NCBI GenBank assembly: GCA_038501195.1
Contig: JBBPUQ010000004.1
Span: forward strand, 4,540,001 to 4,604,000
Reading direction: 5' to 3'
Length of the DNA stretch: 64,000 nt
Source of the DNA: Nemania diffusa
Taxonomy: Eukaryota > Ascomycota > Sordariomycetes > Xylariales > Xylariaceae
This document shows, piece by piece, positions 11,361-24,553 of this stretch (the first letter of the stretch is position 1; each line of letters begins with the position of its first letter). The notes under the pieces are model-generated. The model did not search any database. It saw nothing but the letters and a program-made list of their open reading frames with translations, and was not told the origin of the DNA. The position numbers were made by a program, and so were the translations under genes.

Positions 11361-12341
11361 TTTCGCATCTTCTCTATGTCACGATGGCTGATTTGTAAAG
11401 ACTCGGACTTGACAGCGACACCCGTTAAATGGCATCGGAAATTGATAAAACCGGAATTTCTTGAGTAACGACCGGCTGCTGTTCACGAACTACAGTAAGG
11501 GCAGCAACGTATCGACGGATCACCCCATGGCAGCACATTAGACCATCGACGACTTCAGGCAGCATCTTCCTTCAAGTCGCACCAAGCTTGACGTTAGTGC
11601 GAAGGCTGTAGCCCGACTTGAGCGAATGGCGGCCGTTGGTAACGTCGTTGCTACAGCTATAGTTTGTGTCCAGTAGTAGCCGGGCGATGGACATGCCTGC
11701 CCGGCTGCGGGCGACCGTCTTGCAGGAACATCATCCCTGCCTCGACAGTTCTGTGTTGTCGGAAAAGGCCGCGCATCACCCTCAACACCTTGCGGCCCAA
11801 GACCTTTGCTTATCGAGGCGACGACTACAGTACGCACGCCTCCCTGCATACATCGCCCAGCCTGTAGGCAATCTGACATCGCTTTGTAGAACAGGATCGC
11901 CCTGCATTGCAGCATACAGGACATGAGCTTTTAGGCTTCATTACTGCCCCAGGATGATATCCGTTGCCACACCTTTTTCTCGGTATGAACGCATCCGTTA
12001 TCAGTAAGTTTGTTACTACATCGGTCGCCCTACTTGGAAAGTTGGGAGTAACCCCCCCCTCCATATCATAACCGTCAGCAACTTCACTAGTCCAGCATAA
12101 TTTCATTTAGCATGAAAACGGCATTTTGAATTGATACGCGCACAACGGTTATATTAGGCTTCAAGCCTCTAGATACGCCTCCTCCTTGAATACATCGCTC
12201 AAGGAACCTTTTTAGCAATAATTTAGAACCTATTCCCATTGAATGGCGACTCGTGTCCTTGCATGGCGATGATACCGTGGCACTAGCTGCAGGCTAGTTC
12301 CTCCTTCTGAAGCCGACATCATGTTATTGTTATCCTTAACC
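11361..12341. other. Spacer between two tandem minus-strand genes
   Basis: It holds the promoter and leader of the DUF7514-like gene and the 3' flank of the Stc1 gene. Short open frames on both strands show no family resemblance, and I see nothing else. Confidence 0.45.
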
Positions 12342-13779
12342 TCACATCTCATCAGGGCTATCAGAATCATGGGGAACCTCCGTTCGATCGTAAACCGCGT
12401 CTGGCAAAAGTTTGCTATTACCGGTGAATACTCTTCGGTTATCCTTACCTAGGGTTAGTTATCGTACCAATAGAAGTTTCTAGAAATGCTTACGCCTTTG
12501 TACCACTTGTTCCCAGTCCCCTTTCTGGATTCTTGGCTCTTCGTGTTCGGTTTCCAGGTACTTGGCTGGATGGATCTCGAAGGTTCATTAACGAGAGCAA
12601 AAGCTCCCCCTGTCATATTTGTCTGGTTCCTTTGTCCGGAAGCTGGATGGCTGGCTGTAGATCGGCTGGGCATGCTTTGATTACCCTGGCCTAAATTCAT
12701 GGACGTATTAGCTTGAGCATTTCGAGTTTGATGACTCATGCTAGCACCGAGGGGCCGGCGGGCCAAGCCATCGGAATGAGGAGGAACTCTAGGGAGTAAG
12801 GGTGCAATTGCGGTATTGCTAGCGCCAGGGGTATAGCCTTGTGAATGTGAAGCATGTCGTCCTGGATTAGAGATCATAGGAACATCATTCTGCATATTCC
12901 AGGGCCGTGTAACAGAAGATGTTCTGATAAAGTTGCCAGAGCCAGAGTTGCTTCTGCCATCATTGGTGTTCTCATCCCAGAGAGAAATCTTGACGCTATT
13001 TGCGGTCGACATAACATCTGTTGTTAAACCCTACACAACATAGTTAGCTAGCAAAGGGATATTGCTGCCCAGCTTACCTACCTCAACCACATCTGCCAAG
13101 CCACCGTAGCCCTCAAGACGATCAACTAAGCCTGAAATGGGGCCTGAGTCATCATAAGGGTTACCAATTTCATCGTCATCATCATCGTCATCATCGTCAT
13201 CTTCCTCATATTCCTCATACTCCTCATCTTCGTCTTCGTCTCTAACCAGTGGATATGATGGAGATTCCCATCTATTAACTTTAACACTGTCATTCTCATA
13301 GGCCGCGAAGGGGCGGTTAGGTGGGGCAGTAGGTGCTTCATCGCCGTTAAAGCTAATTCTCCATTCAGTACAATCAACACACCACTAGAAAAAGGCAGTC
13401 AGCTACTTGCATCTTGGGTGGTCAACAATGGCAAATATACGCTTACCGGGTTCGGCTCGTTGCGCTGTCTCTTGCTGAAGCGCTCTACCACCTTAATAAG
13501 ATCGCAGGGGCCATGGCATCGTAGCTCCCGTTGAGCAGCGCCATGATCTTTACAGCTTAAGCCTGCGCTTTGAGGGGTAACTTCATTGTACCGATCATTC
13601 CTCTTCTGATTGTACCACTTCTGGAGCTGATTCTTTGAATATTCAGCTGGTGCTTTCTCCTTCCCGCATACCCTGCAGGTAAAGCTATAAAAAAGAGTGA
13701 GAACAGGATATGTCTAGAGTTAAGATCATATCACTTACGTGGGCGGAAGGGCTGCACCGGTGGAAGGCTGAGGAGCCAT
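12342..13779 (-). CDS. Stc1-domain (LIM-like zinc finger) protein
   Basis: Five exons on the minus strand (13779-13739, 13684-13447, 13384-13078, 13017-12494, 12443-12342) give 403 residues. The N-terminal third is a clear Stc1 domain: FTCRVCGKEK, YSKNQLQKW, LSCKDHG, ELRCHGPCD, VVERFSKRQR and WCVDCTEWR, with the CxxC / C..H / CxxxC / CxxC zinc ligands in order. In fission yeast Stc1 bridges the RNAi machinery and the CLRC H3K9 methyltransferase complex; in filamentous fungi the role is largely inferred. An acidic tract of about ten Asp with preceding Glu/Tyr follows (DNA 13160-13235), then a Ser/Asn/Gln-rich region. The last intron (12444-12493) is less certain: it has GTAAGC and a CTAAC branch, but the in-frame acceptor is AAG. 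Without it the protein ends at 12455. The first four exons are firm. Confidence 0.85.
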
Positions 13780-13867
13780 ACTTCTAAAGTGTCAAGGTTG
13801 CTCAAGAAATAAACCAGGCTGTTGACGTCAGTTAGATCGGGATAATAATTTCGCACGTTTGTAATAG

Positions 13868-13897
13868 AAGTAGTAGTAGTAGTAGAGAGAGAGAGAG
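13868..13897. repeat. AGT/AG compound microsatellite
   Basis: About five AGT units followed directly by about six AG units, some 90 bp upstream of the Stc1 gene start, so probably in its leader or promoter. Confidence 0.75.
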
Positions 13898-14943
13898 GAG
13901 TTCTGCGACAGGCTCAAAAATGGGCATCGCACCATCACGCGGGATGATATCAGAGGATATCTTACCACGAGTGAGATTGGGAGGGGATAGTGATGCTCAA
14001 TATATTGATGGATTCAAGCTAGAAATCCATCAGCAATACTCTTACCTATCTCAGATTAGTGGTAGATAAGGTTGAATGGTGTTAATGTATACGGAGAAGT
14101 GGTATGTACCTGGCCGATGTGTTCGATATGTGAATCTAGCACCGCGCAAGGTTATGCCGTCCTGGCTGTAGCTAATTGAAGATACATGTTAGTGTTACAA
14201 ATGTACGCCTCACTGTTCCTTTGTTGTTGCGAGGGTATGATGTTTTGGAGTTTGGAGGACGCTGACGCTGACAGAAACAGCAATAACACCAAACTCGACG
14301 ATGCTGGAAATGCACGAGCTATAAATCTGAACCTGAATAATTGGTGCGTAGGAAGGGATTGCAGCTTCAGAATAGTTGGAGTGAAAGTAGACGGATGATA
14401 ATGCCAGCTACCTAGGTATCGATATGATGATGTATGCTGGGGTGACGAGGAGGACGGGGACAGAGCTAGGAACTGATAAACTGAAAATTATACTCTTACC
14501 TGTGAATTCGAATTAGGTTATCGGTTTGTGAGCTTGTATATCTAGATCTGTGGCCGAGACAAGGAGCTTTGGTGCGAGAGAAACTATGGGCTCTCAAGGC
14601 GCGGGTAGAGACGATACCATATGAAGATAGAGTAGAAAACGTAGAGGAGGTGTAGCACTCAGAACGGAAAAAGTAGATTGTAGGGGAAAGGCTTGAGAAA
14701 GGAAAGGCTAGCTCCTACGTAGGTAGGTAGAGGGAAAGTGCCTACCTACATATACTGAAGTTCGCAGTGCTGGCAAGATTAGAATCAAGGCAGGAGCACA
14801 CGGATAAGTAGCCTTCAATCTTCAGCATGTAGGTACCCGTTCCTTCTAAAATAGATAACTGCATCATAGGTAGGGCAACTGCAACTTATCAATTACATAA
14901 CAGCTTAATTTGGAACTTAAGGAATGTGCGAGTTGTTGTAGTT

Positions 14944-14971
14944 ACCTACCTACATAGGTAGGTAGGTACCT
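14944..14971. repeat. Palindromic CCTACCTA/TAGGTAGG motif
   Basis: ACCTACCT and AGGTAGGT arms (14944-14951 and 14956-14963) are separated by four bases, with a further AGGTACCT extension. It is the clearest single example of a motif family scattered through the spacers. Confidence 0.65.
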
Positions 14972-17900
14972 AAGATAGAGACATATGAAATGTTTGTCGT
15001 CCTATCTTAAGTAATACCTAGGCACAATCAGGCTTTGCAGCTGTAGAACTGGTGTAGCTACAAAAAACATCTAATATAAAGTGTTCTCTATTCCGTGTTG
15101 TACTAAGGTTGCTTTTCAGTTTTATTATATAGGTAACTAAGATGAACTTGTCAGCCTTTCACGATTTAAACAGCTGCAGATGCTGGCCTCGTGTAATAAT
15201 GTGACTTCAAAACTGACTAAAGCTTGACAATACTTTTCTGTCTCCATCAAGGAATAGCCTGTAGAGATTTCCCCCTAGCCTTGACATATACGGGTCATCA
15301 AAAGCTTTCTCTTCCTATGCTCTCTCTCTTCGGTGTCCTTGTGTGACAAACCTGCCACAAGCAGAAGAAAAAAATATCCTGCTACTAATTAAGTAATGTT
15401 GTCGATGCGTACTTGGTGGTGGTTCAGGACAGCATTAGACCCAGATGACTGAGTGCTCAGAACTCATACACTTGATTTGCCTCAAGCAACAGGTAACGAT
15501 AACGTGTAGCATTAAGGAAACAATCCGAGTTTCTATGATATGTATAACTCACTTGAATCGTCTACATGCATATTAGTCACCGAGTACTACTTAGTTTCGT
15601 TCGAGTATAATTGTGGTACTGACAAAATCTAGAAGAGACCATTCTGATATACTTTAACAGAATAAATTAAACTGAAGCTGTCATATGACTTTAAACGTGT
15701 CCTGGGCTGTTAATAAGGCGACAAGACATACTAAAATGGAAGAGACATGAATAATACTAGCGCATGTAAGCGACGAGGCGGCTGGCAGCTATTTAGAGTA
15801 GCAACCTTGGCCTGTTGATTTTGTCCGGGCCGACTGTTCTCTTGCGAGGACATGTTGACTAGTCCATGCTCTTTCCCAAGTCGACTGAGCGAGTCAGTCT
15901 TGGAGTGCTTGTTGTTTGCATCACGACACTCGATTCAAGTTATCCTAAGTGCCCATTCAACGAGTCAGCAGTGCAGAGTAGTTGTGATAGAAAGGAATCA
16001 CCCTCTCCTTTTCTTTGCACTCTGGTATACTTTACCATAAGTAACCAGTCTATTCTCCAATCTCGGACTCAGCCTACATAGTATAAGCGAACAGGATATA
16101 TAATTGTAGACCAACAAAGGTGTTCTTCTAGAAACGAGCCTCGTTTTCTATAAGCAACTTGCTCAGACAAGGGTGGACGTCTTGCCCCCCCCGTGGGACG
16201 AGTTTGAGCTACCTAGATAGCGTAGGTGCGAGATTCATGCCGACGGGGTACGACCTAATCTAAAGTATATATGCCGCAACGGGTCGGGCAGCTACACGTA
16301 TTCCATGCTAACGATGTTGTTGTCGGGCGGCAAATCAGCATAAGCTCAAGGATGCTTGTTTGAAGCCATGCGACGAATTACCCTTGGATACTGCCGTGAC
16401 TACTGATGCATAGCATAATAGCTGGAAGTATGGCCTGGGCCAACTTTTTCAAGTTCATGCGCGCGCAAGACGCGATTCCCGCTTGCTGTTTCGCAATTGA
16501 AAGGGAGTCCCTGCCTTGACCACTGTGCACCACTACAATTGTTAGAGAATTAGGGAACCAATCCTTGGCTGTTCCTGAGCGGGTAGCAAAACTTTCAGGG
16601 TCCTGGGGAGAGGCTACCTCTAATGACACCTAGTGGCTACAGCACACATGTACACCAGCATCCTGATACCTGTACCTGCGTAGGTAATATCGACGAAACA
16701 CATCCATTCGCCCTGCATCCAAGAGAGTAAATACTGCAAAGCTTCTCACTACTAGACCAATTATATCATTTGCGCCGAACAACATCATTCATTTAGTTGA
16801 GGTTCCAATTGTGGAGGGGTTGCAACGAGACAGACATCAGTAAGCTAGCTAATTTACTACTTGGTATGTTGTACCTAAGTACATATAGGGTTAGGTGCTA
16901 TGCATATATGTATGTATGCAGTACTTAAAACTCTCTTCCCACGTGTTATAGAATTGATTGATCGAAAATGGCCATGTAAGTAAGCTCTACTTATAAAAAA
17001 GATTATGTACAGATCAACGCGCCTCCATGTGAGCCTTTATGCAAGGTCCATCCAGGTACACAGTGACACTACGCACGCCGGAAAGCCTTTAATCTCGATT
17101 TGGCAGGGAAGGATATTTCTGTTTAACCGTTTCTGGACAGAGTGGTCGCAATGCTATGTAGAGAATCATCATGCCCTAAAAGTCATTGCTCCCCTTTCTC
17201 GGAGAACCTCTAATCCCCCCCACTTCGAAGTACCTATGCGTATGTAGATAGGTAAGTATTCTGCGGTCTGACTTGATAGTCTCACCACGTCACCACTGGC
17301 GGTCAAAGATGGGCTTCCATGAAGGGCAAGCATTTCCGACGAGTTTAACGTCCACCAAAGAGCGTCCTCGTTGCTCTGTTGGTTCTGCATCTCTGCGTCT
17401 CAAGCACAAACTTGATAGCTACGCACATAAACTTGAAGGAAGCTTGCCTATTACCTAGATGTATTCTGTAGATCAAGCCAATTTGCTTAGATTTCCGGCT
17501 TTTGCTTGACTGATAGGTACATACATATCCCTCTGGTCCCACATCGAGCACAACCTACGAATCAATTAAACGTGATACGTTCACGGACCTCCCCCTTTTC
17601 TATCTTAAATGCCTGTTGTTCGATCATTGGATGCTATGATGAGATAAGGGTCCTTCTGAGGAATGCAAACACCCATATGTCTTCTAAGAGGGTAGGTATG
17701 CCTCTGCAGTGAATCGCAGGGTTTTAAGAGGTCAATTTCTGGGAAAATTCGTGCCAGCCAAATGCAGGATGGGCGCTGCGGCCACTCACTCGTGCTTTTG
17801 TCCTGGAAAAGGACGCCAGAGGTGCCAAGACATTCTCGCCACAAGTCAGCAATTGTCAGTCTGATTACGATGAAAAAGAAACGCATGTTCTGTCCATGAC

Positions 17901-20632
17901 AGGCGTGTCTCATTCGACGCTCGAACCATGCGTTCTACCTGTTCTACCTGGGGGAGGCCGCAGATAATAGTGCTTCTTTTGCGAAGATGTGTCTTTGGTT
18001 CTGTGTCGGAATATAACCCTATCAGCTCGTTGATCCGCGATTCGTGAGCTAGCGTGTCGCGGATACGCGGTACCCCAAAATCGCTTGGGTTGACGCATCG
18101 CATTGGTAGACTTGCCACTTGCATGTGTTGGCATTGACAAAACGGGACGATCCACACCAAACCTGAACTAAACGGGCAGCGCGTGATATTTCCTTTTGTT
18201 TATTCGGCTCATCCGACTTGCGATGGTGATAGGCAGGAAGAAATCCATTTTCATGCCACTTGACGCGGTTTACTCAAATAGGATGACGAGAATAGATCCT
18301 GCAAAGTTTGAATTCTTAGTCAATAGCGTTTTTCGCCGAGTACCTTAGGTAGGCATAGGAAACAAGTGTGATAGTGTTATATGCGAATACTGACTAAAGG
18401 CCGGTTGTTGACAGATGTCAAGCCTTTACCGCCTCTCCCAAAATAGTTCTCTTGCAGAGCGAGTCGGAATCCGGATGATGAACACTGTACCTGAGTTGGA
18501 TGGATGTAAACGCATAGCTTGCAATTACTGGTACATATATACAGTGTAAGTACCTTATAGTCGTATTTAGCCAGAACAAGTATTCATATTCCAGCCACTC
18601 TCCAGCCCTTCACCAGCCCTCTGTCACTCAACCTCACATAAATCCTTGAGTTACATCCAGCCAACTTTGTTGAGAAATTTTGTTGTTCTGTGTAATGAAC
18701 CGGCCTTCTCATTTTCTCTGTATGTATTCTGTATACATGCTTAGGGTATACGTGTGCCAACCACTAAGGAGATAGGCTAGAATTTCTCAACTGGGGAAGT
18801 GGCTGGTATCTTGGGTTCATGAACCGTTAGGTACTCATTACTGTGCGAACTCTGGTGCATGGTTAGATATCTGTGTGCACTAGTGTGGCGGAAACGGGAA
18901 ACGGCAACGAAAATTGGAGCATTCATACACGATCTGGGGCTCATCCCTCGCTGGACAAAATTAGCTGGCGATATTAGGCGACCGTTAGTACTGTACGAGT
19001 ACCTACTAGTACATCAGCTTGGGTAGTCCGTGAAGAGTATGGAGTTCGAATGGATTTCGTAGCACGCTCCTGATCCACTCATATGGAACCATGCCACCGC
19101 CCACTAAAATTAATATAACTTATTAGTGTACGGCGGTACCCTGTAAGGAGATACCGGCTACTTTTGAAACGATGAAGATGTACCTGGAGACCGAGAGCAA
19201 ACATGTATAGAATTGATGTACCTGTAGAAGTCCTGAGGACACTCCCATCTCAACTACCTATACGCCAATTCTAGCCTATCCAGTGCAGGAACTAAAGCTA
19301 CCTACCTAGAGGTACCTATTTCCATTGGGTGTTTCCTAATGTCTGTGCAAGTAATTGCTCGCCAGCCCAAGTGATGATCCCCTTACAAAGCCAATTCTCA
19401 CATCTCTCCCTCATCAGCGTCTTTCGTTTTTTTATTTTACCGCGGTGCTTTACTACATTACTGGACAGCATAGCTACCAGGTACATGTAGGTGATGCACA
19501 GCATACCCATCCATTCTGTACTCCTGTCACTCTCCCTCCTCAGACTCTCCCTTTCCCCAGTCCCTTCCGTTCCGGCTTTTGCATGCGCGCTCAATCACAG
19601 AGTTGGACCAACGACATCTTAGTCTCTCCTCGCTGGCCAAACCTCTGAGTAGAATTCCTTCATAGACCACTTTAGAGGTTATTGTAAGCACGCAGTTTGC
19701 CCCTTTCTTCTTTTTGTGCTCGTTCATTTGAAACCCGACGCTATTTGTATCCCCCCTCGACTTGTAACAAGAGCAAGGGCTTTTTTGCTCTCTTAATATC
19801 TCCTGGGTTTACAACATACACACACTTTGCCTACCTACATGCCTCTAGGTACGCGCATACTCCATATCTACCCGGCATAAGCAGCCCTGCCTGAGAGAGA
19901 GACACGCACGGCGCGCATGACCAGCGAGAACATAAATAATTTCCCATCGTTATAATTCAAGCAACCAAAGCACGCACTACGCACTACGCAGTACATCCAG
20001 ATCTAGTGCAGGCATTACCAGCCTTCCGCTCCTTTTTTTCTTCCCTCCCCGGCACAATCTCTTTCTGTCCCGCTAGATTAAATTCAGTCATTCCTTTTTC
20101 GACCAGCATCTAATAGGCTAGCGAGCAAGGCCTTCATTTCCAGAAGCTCGAGGCAATCTGCCAGCTCCCCTTGGACCCGCTCCCGCTCCCCAGCACTGTG
20201 GTTCGATCACCTACATACCTACCTCCCCCAGTCCCCTTCATCATTGTTCAGCTATCAATCCCGCTCCTTGATCGCGGCCTGCTTCTACACTGGTTATTTC
20301 AATCTTTGTTTTCGGATTTGCCGTGCGTTGCTTCTCACACTTGATCTTCTGGTGTTGACTTCACTGCTCATCGGCCTGCACTGTCTCTGCAAACCCATTT
20401 CCGCGCCGAACCGAGGACTATCCCTAGCAGTTACCGACATACTGTTTCCCCTGCACCCTGGAACCGATCTGGATGAGCCGCCATAGCTCCATGGCTCTAG
20501 CATAGAGCAATTTAATCGAATTTGGAACTGTATTGGAGGAACGGGCTGCATAGATTCTGCTGAACGAAGGTCGACTCTTACATCTCGAAGCTTGTGCAGT
20601 CTGGTAACCGCGCGTTCGCACTAATTTAAAAT

Positions 20633-23058
20633 ATGACCGTCGCACACGATTTGGCCCACAGGCGGTCTTCGACTCCTCAGGGGAGCGCCCCCATGGCTCT
20701 AGGAGATCGCTTCGAGGTCTTGAAGGACATTGGTGATGGAAGCTTTGGTAGTGTTTGTTTAGCGAGGGTTCGGGCGGCGGGCGGTAATGTTGCTCGTCGC
20801 GGTACTGTGGTAGGTGTTAAACTCGGTACTTGAGCCAGCCATAACTGACCAAGATACATCAGATCGCCATCAAGACTATGAAGAAGACGTTCGAATCCTT
20901 CACGCCATGTCTAGAGTTGCGAGAGGTAGTGTTCCTCCGAACACTGCCGCCCCATAGCCATCTTGTTCCTGCATTGGACATTTTTCTCGACCCCTTCACC
21001 AAGAAACTCCACATATGTATGGAGTATATGGAGGGAAATTTGTATCAGCTCATGAAGGCCCGCGACCACAAATGTCTTGACAATGCAAGTGTTAAGAGTG
21101 TACTATTCCAAATCATGCAAGGTTTGGAGCATATTCACGCTCACCACTTCTTCCATCGCGATATCAAACCTGAAAATATTCTCGTGACAACATCAGGACA
21201 TCAGGACTCGGTCAATTCTTTTAGGCGATACTCAGCACTTATGACACCACCTTCAACCCCGCCGACGTACACAGTAAAGATTGCAGATTTCGGCCTGGCA
21301 CGCGAGACACATTCGAAGCTACCTTATACAACATATGTTTCAACCAGATGGTATCGTGCCCCAGAGGTCCTCCTTCGTGCTGGTGAATATTCGGCGCCGG
21401 TAGATATTTGGGCTGTGGGCGCTATGGCTGTTGAAGTGGCTACATTGAAGCCATTATTCCCAGGCGGTAATGAGGTCGACCAGGTCTGGAGAGTCTGCGA
21501 AATTATGGGTAGCCCTGGCAACTGGTATAGTAAGGCAGGCTCTCGAGTAGGTGGAGGAGATTGGAAGGAAGGAACTAGGCTTGCTAGTAAACTCGGGTTC
21601 TCGTTTCCTAAGATGGCGCCTCACTCTATGGATACGATTCTACAATCGCCACAATGGCCGGCTTCACTTAGCCAATTCGTCACCTGGTGTCTGATGTGGG
21701 ATCCGAAGAACCGACCAACATCAACTCAGGCATTAGCCCACGAATATTTCGTTGACGCAGTCGATCCTTTGCGGCCAAAATCTTCAGCGTCTAAGATTCT
21801 AGGTCGAAAGCAGTCAGATATCGGGCGATCTAAGGATTCAAGCTCATCTACACCTACGTCCTCAAAACCTTCGTGGTTTAGGAAGTCATTAATTGGTCGG
21901 GCTGAGATGACAGAGGCCACGCCGGAGACTACGGTAAAGAATGTAGCAGGTCCACGACCATTCCCGGTTCAAGTATCTGCTACCCCCGAAACCCCGGCAA
22001 CCAAAGCCCGCCCAAGTGCAAGTAAACGCGCTACTTGGACTAATGGTCCATCAAACGTAGCTCCTATGCCAATTTTGCCAACCATTCGGCCGATTTCACC
22101 GCTTTCCGATGCGGTCACCGCACAGGCGTCAAATCGTACACCAGGATACAACCACCCGTATGCTAATGCTAGCCAACGCTCGATTGCAACGGAGAAGACA
22201 AGTAAAAAGATCAGTCGTCAGCTATCCGTAGCTTCAAGCACAAATCACTACGCTGAAATGCATCGTCAGCAAGCAGAGCGGGCTCTCAACGGCACAGGTT
22301 TAGCCTCTCCACCCAGTGCACAGAAAGAAAGCTTCTTTTCCCACTTGAGAAAGCGTGCGAGGAGATTCTCCGGAAGGCGGCAAACTCCAGTCTCACCTTC
22401 GTTCGATGATATTGAAGCGCAGGCAGGATGTGGGCCCTGGGCAAGTAACAGATCATCGTTTATAGTTGATCAAAGCCAGACTCCGAAGGCGGACACATAT
22501 GATTCACTGGGCAAGACTCTCCGAGACGTGCCGGCAGTTTCCGACGGTTTAAATACTCCAGCTCCGCCAGTTCACAGCACTCCTTCTAACACTCATTTAA
22601 AACGACACCATTCACTTCCACATCACCAGCCTCGGTCAGTGGATAATCTTATTGGAGTCGCACGTACTCCTGGCCCGATTTCTAGTAGGACTCGGAGAGC
22701 TCAAGGCACTCACGGTGTACAAGGAGATGCGTTAGATGAAGAGGAGGAATTGCTTGATGAAGTTTTGCACTCAACTCATCGAGCGATGAAACGCCTGGAA
22801 AAAGATGGGAAACACGGTCTCAGGCAATCTGCTAGCAACTTGGGCCTTTCAAATCCTTACCCAACCCCTTCTCCATCAGCGAGTGGTAATGTGGTCTTGT
22901 TTGGAGACGCGCATGAGCCAATCACTCCCAAGCCACTCGATTTGAAGAGACAGGTGGGCAGAGATGCAGAACAGAAGTGGCCCACGCCGCCATATGAAGG
23001 CAGTGAATGGGCCTCGTCGGCGGCTGCAAGTATCTGGGCGGCTGGTAATCGATTTTAA
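20633..23058 (+). CDS. ime2: Ime2-type (RCK/MAK family) serine/threonine protein kinase
   Basis: Two exons, 20633-20809 and 20863-23058, encode 790 residues; the 53-bp intron has a GTAGGT donor and a CTGAC branch. The kinase domain runs from about residue 27 to 330. It shows the glycine loop IGDGSFGS (33-40), the VAIK-type lysine at 63, HRDIKPEN (HRD 157-159), DFG at 201-203 and a TxY activation motif TTYVSTRWYRAPE (TTY 215-217). The CMGC architecture with TxY and no other MAPK features fits Ime2, Aspergillus ImeB, Neurospora ime-2 and Ustilago Crk1. These act in meiosis or light-dependent sexual development and nutrient responses. A 28-residue insert rich in Ser/Thr/Pro lies between HRD and DFG. 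The C-terminal ~450 residues are Ser/Pro-rich and probably regulatory. The start at 20633 precedes a second in-frame Met at residue 21. Confidence 0.9.
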
Positions 23059-24553
23059 AAAAAAATTATGGTTTCTTGTGGTTATTTTGGAATTCTAATG
23101 CAATGCAATAAACCATGACGGTTTGCATCGTTTTATCTATCATTGGGTGGTGTTCGGCGGCTTTCGTTATATTTGGAGGCACTGCGGCGTACCTGGCGGG
23201 CATTATGCATTCACTCATTCATGAATTTGTCCATCCGGAGTTGATTTCAGCAAATTAACTTAATGTCGAATTTCGTCGACCCACACCCACCTCATTCGAT
23301 TCTCCATGGCGATTTCAACGACACAATATCCTGGTACTCGCTGGCCTAGCATCAGCTGCAACAAATACTCCTTTCCGCATTATACTCAATAATACCCATT
23401 ATAGATTTGTTTTTCGAGGTTGAAAAGCGGGCTCGGACTCGAAGGGGTGGTTTCTTTTGTCAGGATGGAGGCGAGTCGGGTTCACTGAGCCTCATCTCCC
23501 CCCTCAAGTATATGGTCACTCATGGCATGTCTGCTCAAGATAGTCTTCAAGATGTAGCTTGAGATGTACCTCGCGTCTATATCAATCTATTAAAAGATCA
23601 ATATGTCCTCTGGAGAGATTTACAGAAGGGGCTTGATAATTGCTCTCAAGTCTGAAATATCTACCCATAAGAGAGAAAGCGTTAAACACTTTATATATAT
23701 ATTATACTTAGGTATATAACATCAATTTGACATACCTACCTGGTACGTCCGGTGCGCAAAGTGTCTTGCAATAGTCAGAAAGTGGATCTACCATGCAGTA
23801 AGGCAACTTAAAGCATGTTGAAGTTGTCTTTGACATACCAAAATTAGTAAGATTCTATGCGTACCTAAATTCATAGACTATCTACCTGAAAGTGCATGTG
23901 GAATAATTTGAAGTTTGGGTAGTATCTATCTAGTGAGATTCCATCCTTGACTATAGGTTGGTATTGGATCTATTTTAGGCGAGCTCTACAACTACTGTGC
24001 TGTTCTGCTATAGGTACTGGTAGGTAGGCGCTAACGGAGGGGTAGCAGGCCCAACTCTCAAGGTGTATCTGCGGGCTCAACTTCAGGCAACAGAATAACT
24101 AAACTGGCGGCCTGGCGCTTCTAGGCAACTGAGATCGGTAAGAAGAGGTGGGGTTGTTACGAGAATGGTACTTCGTACTTATTTCATATTCATGTTTTAA
24201 AAAGGGATGTGAGACTCGGTCTTCTTCCTCTTCTACGGTTTTTAGAATATAGGCGAAGTAGAGTCCCGTCAGCTCAAGGCTGTGCAGAGGCTGGTTGATT
24301 TATAGTGCTCCACTAATACCACCACCGAAACTCCCTGATCCATCTTGTTCGACTCTTCTCCTCATTGTTAGTCAAATCATTCTCTCACCAAGTCTCCCAT
24401 TTTTTATACTGCAAAGTGAGCATAGAATATTGGACACGCTATCCAAGAAGCCGCTCCAACCTTCCCGGAACGTTGGCATAAACGAGACGGTGATTCGGTG
24501 ATGAACAGGCTCTGAAGGATCCCAGCGGCCCGAGAGAGTGGTAGCACGGCATC
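23059..24553. other. Intergenic spacer
   Basis: It carries the 3' flank of the kinase gene and the promoter of the Hsp70-like gene. Scattered TAGGTA/TACCTA motifs occur near 23710-23745 and 24010-24030. Nothing coding is supported. Confidence 0.5.

Larger units (their letters stand above)
13780..20632. other. 6.9 kb gene desert between divergent Stc1 and Ime2-like genes
   Basis: No protein gene is supported. Open frames stay below about 105 codons and resemble nothing. The stretch holds a TAG/AG microsatellite near the Stc1 start, several CCTACCTA/TAGGTAGG clusters (14714-14749, 14944-14971, 19299-19316), and a C/T-rich stretch at about 20030-20240. That last part is probably the promoter and 5' leader of the kinase gene. 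Small frames at 20244-20486 would be upstream ORFs if transcribed. Confidence 0.5.

Noticed and set aside
17846..18160. 104-codon minus-strand frame in the gene desert
   Set aside because: Isolated, no partner exons, no recognisable domain.
20244..20486. 80-codon frame before the Ime2-like kinase
   Set aside because: Probably leader sequence or an upstream ORF; no evidence for a separate protein.
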